Both the position numbers and the translations under genes were made by a program. The notes beneath the pieces are model-generated. The model made no database searches, was not told the origin of the DNA, and was given only the letters and a program-made list of their open reading frames with translations. DNA of 64,000 nt from Streptomyces sp. A 4/2 (GTDB taxonomy: Bacteria; Actinomycetota; Actinomycetes; Streptomycetales; Streptomycetaceae). The stretch spans positions 1 to 64,000 of the forward strand of contig NZ_CALNVW010000034.1 in NCBI RefSeq assembly GCF_940670765.1. The letters are read 5' to 3'. Of the stretch, positions 53,423 to 62,884 are shown piece after piece (the first letter of the stretch is position 1; every line of letters begins with the position of its first letter).

Positions 53423-54418
53423 ATGGTGTTGCTGCGGTTGAGTTCGATGGCCCTGTCACAGTCCCGGTTCGCGCTGTCGCCGATCGCCGAGACCCTGGGC
53501 TCGATGAGCGTGCTGACCAAGCCCTGTTCCGACCCGTGGCTCGACCCCTGGTACGCCCGCCACCATGCCGCGTTCGGCGCGGCCCTCGACGCCGATCCCT
53601 TCGCCAGGGGGCTGGTCGAGCTGATCGGTTCGACCAAGTACCTGCCCGGGTTCGTCACCCGCCCGCCGGCCGGCGGGATGCGCACCGCCCTCGCCGAAGA
53701 ACTGGAGGCGGTCACCGCCACGCGCGACGAGGACGTACGCGCCGACCTCGAAGCGGCGGTGGCCCGCAGCTGGAAGCGGCACGACCTCAACTGGCTGACC
53801 GGGCGCGGCTGGGGAGCCCGCACGGCCGACCTCTTCCGGTACGCGTGGACCACCCATGTGGTCCCGGACTGGCCGCGCCGCCGGGCCCTGCTGGAGCGGG
53901 ACGTCACCCACCGCGCCGGACTGCTGGCCGCCTACGGCTGGCCGCGCGCCCTCCAGCACATGAACCGCCGCAGCGCCTGGGTCGGTACCGACGCGATCCG
54001 GTTCAGCGACCAGCCGGGGCCGGACGAGATCGTCGGCGACGAAGGAATGCTGTTCGTGCCGGTCTGCGTGACCAGCGGCACCTGGCTGTGCGAAGCGCCG
54101 CCCGGCCGGTACGCCCTGGTCTACCCGGCCCGGGGTTCGGCCGCGACGGACGGGCGGCCCGCACCGCCGCGCGCCCTGGAGCGGCTGATCGGCACCGGCC
54201 GCGCCGCCCTGCTCCACGCACTCGAACGTCCCGCGACCAGCAGCGAACTCGCCGCACAGTTCGGCCAGTCGCTGGGTACCGTCGGCGGTCACCTGGCCGT
54301 CCTGCGCGACGCGGACCTGGTCGCGGGTACGAGGGTCGGGCGGCGCGTCGTGTACCGGCGTACCGGGACCGGCGATCTCCTCGCCGGTACGGGCGGCGCA
54401 GCGGTACCAGAGGCCTGA
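53423..54418 (+). CDS. ArsR-like winged-helix regulator with large N-terminal domain
   Basis: A 331-residue protein whose C-terminal 90 residues form a winged helix (GTGRAALLHALERPATSSELAAQFGQSLGTVGGHLAVLRDADLVAGTRVGRRVVYRRT, about residues 252-310). The first 240 residues are a helical domain starting LSPIAETLGSM, of the type (DUF5937) seen in actinobacterial ArsR-like regulators. AGGAGG is 7 bases before the ATG. Divergent arrangement with the MFS gene suggests local control of efflux by a bound ligand. Confidence 0.85.
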   Translation: MVLLRLSSMALSQSRFALSPIAETLGSMSVLTKPCSDPWLDPWYARHHAAFGAALDADPFARGLVELIGSTKYLPGFVTRPPAGGMRTALAEELEAVTATRDEDVRADLEAAVARSWKRHDLNWLTGRGWGARTADLFRYAWTTHVVPDWPRRRALLERDVTHRAGLLAAYGWPRALQHMNRRSAWVGTDAIRFSDQPGPDEIVGDEGMLFVPVCVTSGTWLCEAPPGRYALVYPARGSAATDGRPAPPRALERLIGTGRAALLHALERPATSSELAAQFGQSLGTVGGHLAVLRDADLVAGTRVGRRVVYRRTGTGDLLAGTGGAAVPEA

Positions 54419-54454
54419 GCGGCACGCTCCGCAAGCCGCCGTGGGCCGGTGCCG

Positions 54455-55573
54455 TCAGCCCCGGTCCGTCCGTGGCCCCGTCCCGCCGGGCTTCGACAGG
54501 TCGGCCCCCCGCTCGGCCTCCCACGCGTCCCTCGGCGCGGGCACCGCGGGTCCGGTGGCGACGCGCGGCAGGGCGTACGGGTGGTGCTCGTTCAGCCAGG
54601 CGATCAGCTGCTCCCGCACCGCGCACCGCAGGGTGAAGATGTCCGAGGCGTCCTTCGCCGTCACCACGGCCCTGACCTGGAGGGTGCTCGGGGTGGTGTC
54701 GGTGACCGCGAGCGACCAGCTCCGGCCGTCCCACGAGGGGCACTCGTGCAGGATGTCCTGCAGCTTCTCGCGCATCAGGGGCAGCGGCGCCGAGTGGTCG
54801 AGGTGGAAGTACACCGACCCGGTCATCTCCGCACCGCCGCGCGACCAGTTCTCGAACGGCTGGCTGGTGAAGTACGAGACGGGCATGGTGATCCGGCGCT
54901 CGTCCCAGGTGCGTACGGCGAGGAAGGTCAGCGTGATCTCCTCGATCGTGCCCCACTCGCCGTTCACCACCACCGTGTCCCCGAGCCGGACCATGTCGCC
55001 GAACGCGATCTGCAGCCCCGCGAAGAGATTGCCGAGCGTGGACTGGGCGGCGACACCGGCGACGATACCGAGGACACCGGCGGAGGCGAGCAGCGAGGCG
55101 CCCGCGGCGCGCATCGCGGGGAAGGTCAGCAGCATCGCCGCGACGACCACCGTCCCGACGATCGCGGTCACCACCCGCTGGATCAGGGTGACTTGGGTGC
55201 GGACCCGGCGGACCCGGGCCGCTTCGTGGGTGGACGCGGCATAGCGGGCGTAGGACGACTCGACGACGGCCGCGGCGATCCGGAGCACCAGCCAGCCGGT
55301 GGACCCGATGAGCACGAGCGTCAGGACCTGCCCGATCCCTGCCTCGTGCCGCTGGAGCCAGTCGACCCCGGTCTGCCGGAAGGACCCGCGCAGCAGGGCG
55401 GAGCACAGGACGAGCTGCAGCGGCACTCTGCACCGGCGCAGCATGCCCCACAGCGGAGTCTCGTGGTGGCGGGCGTCGGTCTGCCTGAGCATGCGGTCGG
55501 CCAGCGCGCCGACCAACAGCGTGAGCACGACCGAGCCGCCGAGGACGATCAACGGACGCAGTACGTTCTCCAT
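54455..55573 (-). CDS. MscS-family mechanosensitive ion channel
   Basis: A 372-residue membrane channel. Four hydrophobic segments lie in residues 1-165; the pore-lining helix reads AGASLLASAGVLGIVAGVAAQSTLGNLFAGLQIAFGDMVRLGD with the Gly/Ala pattern of MscS TM3. A cytoplasmic beta domain (VVVNGEWGTIEEITLTFLAVRTWDERRITMPVSYF) follows. It likely protects against hypo-osmotic shock. Convergent with the ArsR gene and divergent from the hydrolase gene 29 bases away. Confidence 0.92.
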   Translation of the reverse strand: MENVLRPLIVLGGSVVLTLLVGALADRMLRQTDARHHETPLWGMLRRCRVPLQLVLCSALLRGSFRQTGVDWLQRHEAGIGQVLTLVLIGSTGWLVLRIAAAVVESSYARYAASTHEAARVRRVRTQVTLIQRVVTAIVGTVVVAAMLLTFPAMRAAGASLLASAGVLGIVAGVAAQSTLGNLFAGLQIAFGDMVRLGDTVVVNGEWGTIEEITLTFLAVRTWDERRITMPVSYFTSQPFENWSRGGAEMTGSVYFHLDHSAPLPLMREKLQDILHECPSWDGRSWSLAVTDTTPSTLQVRAVVTAKDASDIFTLRCAVREQLIAWLNEHHPYALPRVATGPAVPAPRDAWEAERGADLSKPGGTGPRTDRG

Positions 55574-55602
55574 CCCCCGACCGTAGCTGGCACCATGGCC
55601 GG

Positions 55603-56172
55603 GTGAATATTCTGCTCTTCCATTCGACGTTCGGCCTGCGCCCCGCGGTGCACGCCGCAGCTGAGCGGCTGCGCGCCGCCGGACACCAGGTGCAGGTGCC
55701 CGACCTCTTCGACGGCCGGACCTTCGAGACCGTCGAGGAGGGCATGGCCTTCAAGGAGGAGCTCGGCTCGGAGGAGCTGCTCAAGCGCGCCGTGACGGCC
55801 GCCGCGCCCTACTCGGACCAGGGACTCGTCTACGCGGGGTTCTCGCTGGGCGGTTCGCTCGCACAGAATCTGGCCCTCGCCGACGAGAAGGCCCGCGGGC
55901 TGCTGCTGTTCCACGGCACTTCGGACATCGCGGACAACGCATCGGTGGACGACCTGCCCGTACAGCTCCATGTCGCGGACCCCGACGCCTTCGAGCCGCA
56001 CGACTGGCAGACCGCCTGGTACCTGCGGATGCGGCAGATCGGGGCCGATGTGGAGGTGCACCGCTACCCGGGTGCGGGCCACCTCTACACCGACCCCGAT
56101 CTCGCGGACTACGACGAGGAGGCCGCCGAGCGGACCTGGCAGGTCGCGCTCGGCTTCCTCGAAACGCTCTGA
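55603..56172 (+). CDS. Dienelactone hydrolase-family protein
   Basis: A 189-residue alpha/beta hydrolase of the DLH fold. The nucleophile elbow is GFSLGG (Ser81), so the usual DLH cysteine is replaced by serine. A likely acid lies in VADPDAFEPHDW and the His in YPGAGHLYTDPDLADY. It may act as a small esterase; no substrate is indicated. GTG start, very close to the divergent mscS-type gene. Confidence 0.85.
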   Translation: MNILLFHSTFGLRPAVHAAAERLRAAGHQVQVPDLFDGRTFETVEEGMAFKEELGSEELLKRAVTAAAPYSDQGLVYAGFSLGGSLAQNLALADEKARGLLLFHGTSDIADNASVDDLPVQLHVADPDAFEPHDWQTAWYLRMRQIGADVEVHRYPGAGHLYTDPDLADYDEEAAERTWQVALGFLETL

Positions 56173-56195
56173 CGCCGCGCTGGAGCCGCCAGGAA

Positions 56196-57005
56196 CTAGG
56201 CCTTCAGCGCCTTGTCCAGCACGGTGTTGAAGTCGGCGACGGTCCTGGGCGCGTTGTCACTGCCCTCACTGGTCAGCTTCTTGCCGTCCATCTTGAGGCT
56301 GGGCGTGCCCGTGACCCCGCTCTTGTCGAACTTCGCGGACATCTTCATCGCCCACGCGTCATAGGTACCGTCGTTGACGGCCTTCTGGAAGGCCTTGTTG
56401 TCCTTCAGCTCGGGCACGGTCTGCGCGATCTTGATCAGATACGCGTCGTCCTTGAACTTGTCGTCCGTCTCCTCCGGGTGCCACTTGGCGGAGTACATCG
56501 CGGTCTTGTAGTGCTCGAAGGCGGTGGGGCTCACATCGAGTGCGGCGCCCAGCGCGCTCAGACCGTTCTTCGAGCCCTCGCCGCCGTTGTTGTCGAGGAA
56601 CGTCGCACCGATGTACTGGATCTTGTACTTGCCCGCGTCGACATCCTTCTGCACCGTCGCCCCGACCGTCTGGTCGAACGTGGCACAGATCGGGCAGCGC
56701 GGGTCCTCGTACATCTCCAGCGTCTTCTTGGCGGACGCCTTGCCGATGACGACCGTGGTGCCGTTCTCGCCCGTGGCGTTCTTCGGGACGACGACCTTGT
56801 CGCTCTTCGCGGCCTCCCAGTGGGAGGGCTTGTTCAGCTGCATGACGCCGTAGCCCACCCCGGCGGCTATCGCCAGGACGACGACGATCGACCCGGCGAC
56901 GAAGACCTGCCGGCGGGTCTTGTCCTTCTTCGCCTGACGCTCGCGCTCGGCGCGCAGCCGGTCGCGGGCCGCTGCCTTGTTGGCCTGGTTGTTGCGTGCA
57001 CTCAT
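56196..57005 (-). CDS. Membrane-anchored DsbA-like thioredoxin-fold protein
   Basis: A 269-residue protein with a very basic cytoplasmic N terminus (ARDRLRAERERQAKKDKTRRQ), one membrane anchor (residues 33-55) and an extracytoplasmic DsbA-like domain with C104-P-I-C107 in YEDPRCPICATF and the cis-Pro loop GVTGTPSLKMDGK. It probably oxidises or isomerises disulfides in exported proteins. ATG with ACGGAG upstream. It follows an uncharacterised membrane protein gene by 47 bases on the same strand. Confidence 0.93.
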   Translation of the reverse strand: MSARNNQANKAAARDRLRAERERQAKKDKTRRQVFVAGSIVVVLAIAAGVGYGVMQLNKPSHWEAAKSDKVVVPKNATGENGTTVVIGKASAKKTLEMYEDPRCPICATFDQTVGATVQKDVDAGKYKIQYIGATFLDNNGGEGSKNGLSALGAALDVSPTAFEHYKTAMYSAKWHPEETDDKFKDDAYLIKIAQTVPELKDNKAFQKAVNDGTYDAWAMKMSAKFDKSGVTGTPSLKMDGKKLTSEGSDNAPRTVADFNTVLDKALKA

Positions 57006-57052
57006 GGTGATATCTCCGTAGGGACTTCTCGGACTTCCGGGAACTGCCGTAC

Positions 57053-57754
57053 TCAGGCGAGGGCGAACGCCTGGCGCGGAGGTCCGCGAAGACCCACGGA
57101 GTGCACGAGGAGCTGCGTGCGGGAAGTGCGCGGGCGGTGCGCGGGAAGCGCCCCGCAGCGTGCGGCGGGGCGCGCCGCAGCGACGACCGCGACCGCGATC
57201 AGCAGCGGCCGGAAGGCGAAGGCGCCGACCGAGCGCAGGAGCGAGGCCAGCGCGCTCTCCCCGCGCCGCAGCCAGAGCGCGGCCAGCAGTCCGACCGTCA
57301 CATGCGCGGCGAGCAGCAGCCAGGGCAGGGCGGGCGCGGGCGAGTCGAGCAGTGCCGCCGCGCCCTTCCCCGGACCCGCCACGGAGGCCAGTGGTGTCCC
57401 GACCTGGCCGCCGCACAGCACGTCCACCCCGACCGAGCGCAGCGCCCCCGCGACGGGGCCGCCGGAGGGGCCGTAACAGACGTGCTGGCCCGTCGTGAAG
57501 ACGGTGTCGGCGGCCAGCTCCAGCGGAACGAGTACGCCCGCGATCGCCCCGAAGCCACGCTCCCGTCCGGCCAGCGCGAAGGCGACGGCGAAGACGGCGG
57601 CCGTCAGCGCGGCGACGGTGGGCAGCGGCAGCGGGACCTGCGAGAGCAGGACATGGGACCCGGCGGACAGCGTCACGACGAGCGCGGTGAAAAGCGCCGC
57701 GCGAACCGCTCTGAGCTGCGTCCCTGATATGTCCATCGGGCCAGAGTCTGTCAT
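57053..57754 (-). CDS. Integral membrane protein, unknown function
   Basis: A 233-residue protein with about five hydrophobic segments (near 17-37, 42-62, 68-84, 144-162 and 178-196). Two cysteines, in QHVCYGPSGG and VDVLCGGQVG, lie in the loop predicted to face the outside, and a His-containing segment AAHVTVGLLAALW follows. The start may be ATG 57754 or ATG 57736; neither has a good Shine-Dalgarno. It directly precedes the DsbA-like gene and could be a redox partner in the membrane, but no family was recognised. Confidence 0.65.
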   Translation of the reverse strand: MTDSGPMDISGTQLRAVRAALFTALVVTLSAGSHVLLSQVPLPLPTVAALTAAVFAVAFALAGRERGFGAIAGVLVPLELAADTVFTTGQHVCYGPSGGPVAGALRSVGVDVLCGGQVGTPLASVAGPGKGAAALLDSPAPALPWLLLAAHVTVGLLAALWLRRGESALASLLRSVGAFAFRPLLIAVAVVAAARPAARCGALPAHRPRTSRTQLLVHSVGLRGPPRQAFALA

Positions 57755-57835
57755 GCGCCGGGGTAAGGGTCCCTTAAAGGTTCATGAGACCGGATTCAGG
57801 ACCGGATCACGGGGCCGCGTTCCGGTCGGCCGGGT

Positions 57836-59200
57836 TCACGAGACCGGGGCCGCCCGCCCCGGCCGGTCGTCCGCCCGGAGGCCGGGGACGCGGCCGTTGC
57901 GGAACAGCTCGACGAAGATCGCGTGGTCGGCCCGGGTCCGCTCGCCGTACGCGTGCGCGAAGTCCACCAGCAGCCTGCCGAACCCGTCCTCGTCGGCGGC
58001 GATCGCCGCGTCGATGGCCCGCTCCGTCGAGAACGGCACCAGCGAGTGCCCGCTCTCGTCGTCCGCGGCGGCGTGCATGGTCGCGGTGGCCCGCCCGAGG
58101 TCGGCGACCACGGCCGCGATCTCCTCCGGGTCGTCGATGTCCGACCAGTCCAGATCCACCGCGTACGGCGAGACCTCCGCCACCAGTTGCCCGGCCCCGT
58201 CCAGCTCGGTCCAGCCCAGCCACGGGTCGGCGGCGGCCTGGAGCGCGCGCTGCGAGATCACCGTGCGGTGGCCCTCGTGCCGGAAGTAGCCACGGACCGC
58301 CGGGTCGGTGATGTGCCGGGAGGCCGCCGGGGTCTGCGCCTGCTTCATGTAGATGATCACGTCGTTCTCCAGGGCGTCGCTGTGGCCCTCCAGCAGGATG
58401 TTGTACGAGGGCAGCCCGGCCGAGCCGATCCCGATGCCACGGCGGCCCACCACGTCCTTGACGCGGTACGAGTCGGGGCGGCCCAGGCTGGACTCGGGCA
58501 GCGTCTCCAGGTAGCCGTCGAAGGCGGCCAGGATCTTGTACCGGGTGGCGGCGTCCAGTTCGATCGCGCCGCCGTCGGCGGTGAACCGGCGCTCGTGCTC
58601 CCGTATCTCGGTCATCGAGTCCAGCAGCGCGAACCGGGTGCGCGCACGGGCCGAACGCAGGGCGCCGAGCAGCGGCCCCCCGGCGGTGTCCAGCATGAAC
58701 GGCGGTACGTCGTCGTCCGGGGCGCCCGACGCCAGGACGTGGATGCGCTCGCGGTAGGCCGCCGCGTAGATCTCCACCAACTCGGTGATCTGGGCGTCGC
58801 TGAGCGCCTTGGCGTGGCCGAGCAGCGCCAGGGAGGCGGCGAAGCGCTGGAGGTCCCAGGTGAAGGGACCGACATAGGCCTCGTCGAAGTCGTTCACGTT
58901 GAAGACCAGCCGGCCGTTGGCGTCCATGTAGGTGCCGAAGTTCTCGGCGTGCAGATCACCGTGCACCCAGACCCGGCCCGTACGCTCGTCCAGGTACGGT
59001 CCGCCCTCGGCGCTCCCGCGCAGGTCCTGGTAGAAGAGGCAGGCCGAGCCGCGGTAGAACGCGAACGCCGAGGCCGCCATCTTCCGGAACTTGACCCGGA
59101 AAGCGGCCGGATCGGCGGCCAGCAGCTCACCGAAGGCGGTGCCGAAAACGGCGAGTATCTGCTCGCCGCGCTCCTCGGAGCTGGACTGCGGGACCGACAT
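57836..59200 (-). CDS. DUF2252 protein (kinase-like fold)
   Basis: A 454-residue DUF2252 protein. The motif VWVHGDLHAENFGTYMDANGRLVFNVNDFDEAYVGPFTWDL corresponds to the catalytic His-Gly-Asp and Asp-Phe-Asp elements of aminoglycoside phosphotransferase-like kinases. Other markers are FYRGSACLFYQDL and GRRGIGIGSAGLPSYNILLEG. Function unknown. The ATG at 59200 is preferred, with GGAGG 8 bases upstream; a second ATG at 59221 is possible. It is divergent from dnaE across 147 bases. Confidence 0.88.
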   Translation of the reverse strand: MSVPQSSSEERGEQILAVFGTAFGELLAADPAAFRVKFRKMAASAFAFYRGSACLFYQDLRGSAEGGPYLDERTGRVWVHGDLHAENFGTYMDANGRLVFNVNDFDEAYVGPFTWDLQRFAASLALLGHAKALSDAQITELVEIYAAAYRERIHVLASGAPDDDVPPFMLDTAGGPLLGALRSARARTRFALLDSMTEIREHERRFTADGGAIELDAATRYKILAAFDGYLETLPESSLGRPDSYRVKDVVGRRGIGIGSAGLPSYNILLEGHSDALENDVIIYMKQAQTPAASRHITDPAVRGYFRHEGHRTVISQRALQAAADPWLGWTELDGAGQLVAEVSPYAVDLDWSDIDDPEEIAAVVADLGRATATMHAAADDESGHSLVPFSTERAIDAAIAADEDGFGRLLVDFAHAYGERTRADHAIFVELFRNGRVPGLRADDRPGRAAPVS

Positions 59201-59347
59201 CGCGAGTGCCTCCAGGTACATGACATTTGGGACAGCTGTTCCACCGGGCTCAACGCACGGCGTGGTGCGGGAGTGCCCCACCGTTGTCAGTGGGTCGACG
59301 TAGACTTCCACGCTGTTCCCTCACTCAGCTCGCCGGAGGCATCCACC

Positions 59348-62300
59348 GTGACCAAGCCGCCTTTCACGCACCTTCACGTCCACACGCAGTACTCCATGCT
59401 GGACGGTGCCGCGCGGCTCAAGGACATGTTCGACGCCTGCAACGAGATGGGGATGTCGCACATCGCGATGTCCGACCACGGCAACCTCCACGGGGCCTAC
59501 GACTTCTTCCACTCGGCGAAGAAGGCGGGTGTGACGCCGATCATCGGCATCGAGGCGTACGTCGCACCGGAGTCCCGGCGGAACAAGCGCAAGGTCAAGT
59601 GGGGCCAGCCGCACCAGAAGCGCGACGACGTGTCCGGTTCGGGTGGATATACGCATAAGACGATCTGGGCGGCGAACAGCACGGGTCTGCACAACCTCTT
59701 CAAGCTGTCCTCGGACGCGTACGCGGAGGGCTGGCTGCAGAAGTGGCCGCGTATGGACAAGGAGACGATCTCCCAGTGGTCCGAGGGCCTGATCGCCTCC
59801 ACCGGCTGCCCGTCGGGCGAGGTGCAGACCAGGCTGCGGCTCGGCCAGACCGACGAGGCGCTGCAGGCGGCGTCGGACTACAAGGACATCTTCGGTGAGG
59901 GCCGGTACTTCCTGGAGCTGATGGACCACGGCATCGAGATCGAGCGCCGGGTCCGCGAAGGCCTGCTGGAGATCGGCAAGAAGCTCGGCATCCCGCCGCT
60001 GGTGACGAACGACTCGCACTACACGTACGCCCACGAGGCGACCGCGCACGACGCCCTGCTCTGCATCCAGACCGGCAAGAACCTCTCGGACCCGGACCGC
60101 TTCCGCTTCGACGGCACCGGCTACTACCTCAAGACGACCGACGAGATGTACGCCATCGACTCGTCGGACGCCTGGCAGCAGGGCTGCGCCAACACCCTGC
60201 TGGTCGCGGAGCAGGTCGACACCACGGGGATGTTCGAGAAGCGCGACCTGATGCCGAAGTTCGACATCCCGGACGGCTTCACCGAGATCACCTGGTTCCA
60301 GGAAGAGGTCCGGGTCGGCATGGGCCGCCGCTACCCGGGAGGTGTCCCCGACGACCGCCAGAAGCAGGCGGAGTACGAGATGGACATCATCATCCAGATG
60401 GGGTTCCCGGGGTACTTCCTCGTCGTCGCCGACTTCATCATGTGGGCCAAGAACAACGGCATCGCGGTCGGCCCCGGCCGTGGTTCGGCCGCCGGTTCGA
60501 TCGTCGCGTACGCCATGGGCATCACCGACCTCGACCCGATCACGCACGGGCTGATCTTCGAGCGGTTCCTCAACCCCGAGCGCGTCTCCATGCCCGACGT
60601 CGACATCGACTTCGACGAACGCAGGCGCGTCGAGGTGATCCGGTACGTGACCGAGAAGTACGGCGCGGACAAGGTGGCCATGATCGGCACCTACGGAAAG
60701 ATCAAGGCCAAGAACGCGATCAAGGACTCCGCGCGGGTGCTGGGCTACCCGTACGCGATGGGCGACCGCCTCACCAAGGCGATGCCCGCCGACGTCCTCG
60801 GCAAGGGGATCGACCTCAGCGGTATCACCGACCCGAAGCACCCCCGGTACAACGAGGCGGGCGAGATCCGGGGGATGTACGAGAACGAACCGGACGTGAA
60901 GAAGGTCATCGACACCGCCAAGGGCGTCGAGGGCCTGGTCCGGCAGATGGGTGTGCACGCGGCCGGCGTGATCATGTCCAGCGAACCCATCGTCGACCAC
61001 GCCCCGGTCTGGGTCAGGCACACGGACAACGTCACCATCACGCAGTGGGACTACCCCCAGTGCGAGTCGCTCGGCCTGCTGAAGATGGACTTCCTGGGCC
61101 TGCGCAACCTGACGATCATGGACGACGCCGTCAAGATGGTGAAGGCCAACAAGGGCGTCGACCTGGAGATGCTGGCCCTCCCGCTGGACGACCCGAAGAC
61201 CTTCGAACTGCTCTGCCGCGGTGACACGCTCGGGGTGTTCCAGTTCGACGGCGGCCCGATGCGCTCCCTGCTGCGCCAGATGCAGCCCGACAACTTCGAG
61301 GACATTTCCGCCGTCTCGGCCCTCTACCGGCCGGGCCCGATGGGCATGAACTCGCACACCAACTACGCGGAGCGCAAGAACAAGCGCCAGGACATCACCC
61401 CGATCCACCCGGAGCTGGAGGAGCCCCTCCAGGAGGTCCTCGGTCTCACCTACGGCCTGATCGTGTACCAGGAGCAGGTGCAGAAGGCCGCCCAGATCGT
61501 CGCCGGTTACTCGCTCGGCGAGGCCGACATCCTGCGCCGCGTGATGGGCAAGAAGAAGGCCGACGAACTGGCGAAGAACTTCGTGCTCTTCGAGACCGGG
61601 GCCAAGAACAAGGGCTTCTCGGACGCGGCGATCAAGGCGCTCTGGGACGTGCTGGTGCCGTTCGCCGGATACGCGTTCAACAAGGCGCACTCCTCCGCGT
61701 ACGGCCTGGTCACCTACTGGACCGCCTACCTCAAGGCCAACTACCCGGCCGAGTACATGGCGGCGCTGCTCACCTCGGTGCGCGACGACAAGGACAAGTC
61801 GGCGATCTACCTCAACGAGTGCCGCCGCATGGGCATCAAGGTGCTGCCGCCCAACGTGAACGAGTCCGAGGCGAACTTCGCCGCCCAGGGCGACGACGTG
61901 ATCCTCTTCGGCCTCACCGCGGTCCGCAACGTCGGTACGAACGTGGTGGAGTCGATCATCCGCTCGCGCAAGGCCAAGGGGAAGTACAGCTCCTTCCCCG
62001 ACTACCTCGACAAGGTCGAGGCGGTCGCCTGCAACAAGCGCACCACGGAATCCCTCATCAAGGCGGGCGCCTTCGACGAGATGGGCCACACCCGCAAGGG
62101 CCTCACCGCGCACTTCGAGCCGATGATCGACAACGTGGTCGCGGTCAAACGCAAGGAGGCCGAGGGGCAGTTCGACCTCTTCGGCGGCGGCGAGGAGGAC
62201 AGCAGCGAGCCGGGCTTCGGGCTCGACGTCGAGTTCTCCGACATCGAATGGGAGAAGTCGTACCTCCTCGCCCAGGAACGGGAGATGCTCGGGCTCTACG

Positions 62301-62884
62301 TCTCCGACCACCCGCTCTTCGGCCTGGAACACGTCCTGTCGGACAAGAGCGACGCGGCCATCGCGCAACTGACCGGCGGTGAGCACTCCGACGGCGCCGT
62401 GGTCACCATCGGCGGCATCATCTCCGGCCTCCAGCGCAAGATGACCAAGCAGGGCAACGCCTGGGCCATCGCGACCGTCGAGGACCTGGCGGGCTCCATC
62501 GAGTGCATGTTCTTCCCGGCGACCTACCAACTGGTGTCGACCCAGTTGGTCGAGGACACCGTGGTGTTCGTGAAGGGCCGCCTCGACAAGCGCGAGGACA
62601 TCCCGCGCCTCGTCGCCATGGAACTCCAGGTCCCCGACCTGTCGTCGGCGGGCACCAACGCCCCGGTGACGATCACCATTCCCACGGTGAAGGTCACCCC
62701 GCCCATGGTCAGCAGGCTCGGCGAGATCCTCTCCCACCACCGCGGCAACTCCGAGGTCCGGATCAAGCTCCAGGGCTCCCGGAAGACCACGGTCCTCCGG
62801 CTCGACCGGCACCGGGTCCAGCCCGATCCGGCCCTGTTCGGAGATCTGAAGGTGCTGCTCGGCCCGGCATGCCTGGCCGGATGA
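59348..62884 (+). CDS. dnaE: DNA polymerase III alpha subunit DnaE
   Basis: Replicative DNA polymerase catalytic subunit. The 1178-residue product has an N-terminal PHP domain (HLHVHTQYSMLDG, MSDHGN), the polymerase active site with PDVDIDFDERRR (about residues 416-427) and GRGSAAGS, the thumb/fingers region, a helix-hairpin-helix part, and a C-terminal OB fold (VVTIGGIISGLQRK). GTG at 59348 was chosen because GGAGG lies 8 bases upstream and the PHP domain starts at once; the open frame before it overlaps the DUF2252 gene antisense. Confidence 0.97.
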   Translation: MTKPPFTHLHVHTQYSMLDGAARLKDMFDACNEMGMSHIAMSDHGNLHGAYDFFHSAKKAGVTPIIGIEAYVAPESRRNKRKVKWGQPHQKRDDVSGSGGYTHKTIWAANSTGLHNLFKLSSDAYAEGWLQKWPRMDKETISQWSEGLIASTGCPSGEVQTRLRLGQTDEALQAASDYKDIFGEGRYFLELMDHGIEIERRVREGLLEIGKKLGIPPLVTNDSHYTYAHEATAHDALLCIQTGKNLSDPDRFRFDGTGYYLKTTDEMYAIDSSDAWQQGCANTLLVAEQVDTTGMFEKRDLMPKFDIPDGFTEITWFQEEVRVGMGRRYPGGVPDDRQKQAEYEMDIIIQMGFPGYFLVVADFIMWAKNNGIAVGPGRGSAAGSIVAYAMGITDLDPITHGLIFERFLNPERVSMPDVDIDFDERRRVEVIRYVTEKYGADKVAMIGTYGKIKAKNAIKDSARVLGYPYAMGDRLTKAMPADVLGKGIDLSGITDPKHPRYNEAGEIRGMYENEPDVKKVIDTAKGVEGLVRQMGVHAAGVIMSSEPIVDHAPVWVRHTDNVTITQWDYPQCESLGLLKMDFLGLRNLTIMDDAVKMVKANKGVDLEMLALPLDDPKTFELLCRGDTLGVFQFDGGPMRSLLRQMQPDNFEDISAVSALYRPGPMGMNSHTNYAERKNKRQDITPIHPELEEPLQEVLGLTYGLIVYQEQVQKAAQIVAGYSLGEADILRRVMGKKKADELAKNFVLFETGAKNKGFSDAAIKALWDVLVPFAGYAFNKAHSSAYGLVTYWTAYLKANYPAEYMAALLTSVRDDKDKSAIYLNECRRMGIKVLPPNVNESEANFAAQGDDVILFGLTAVRNVGTNVVESIIRSRKAKGKYSSFPDYLDKVEAVACNKRTTESLIKAGAFDEMGHTRKGLTAHFEPMIDNVVAVKRKEAEGQFDLFGGGEEDSSEPGFGLDVEFSDIEWEKSYLLAQEREMLGLYVSDHPLFGLEHVLSDKSDAAIAQLTGGEHSDGAVVTIGGIISGLQRKMTKQGNAWAIATVEDLAGSIECMFFPATYQLVSTQLVEDTVVFVKGRLDKREDIPRLVAMELQVPDLSSAGTNAPVTITIPTVKVTPPMVSRLGEILSHHRGNSEVRIKLQGSRKTTVLRLDRHRVQPDPALFGDLKVLLGPACLAG

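Noticed and set aside
57923..59347. An open 5' extension of dnaE of about 475 codons
   Set aside because: It overlaps the DUF2252 gene antisense, has shadow-frame composition, and the PHP domain starts right after the GTG at 59348 with a good ribosome-binding site.
59321..62812. A 1163-codon open frame on the minus strand antisense to dnaE
   Set aside because: It is rich in Val, Arg, Gly, Asp and His in the pattern of a shadow frame of GC-rich coding DNA, has no recognisable domain, and lies wholly opposite a certain gene.
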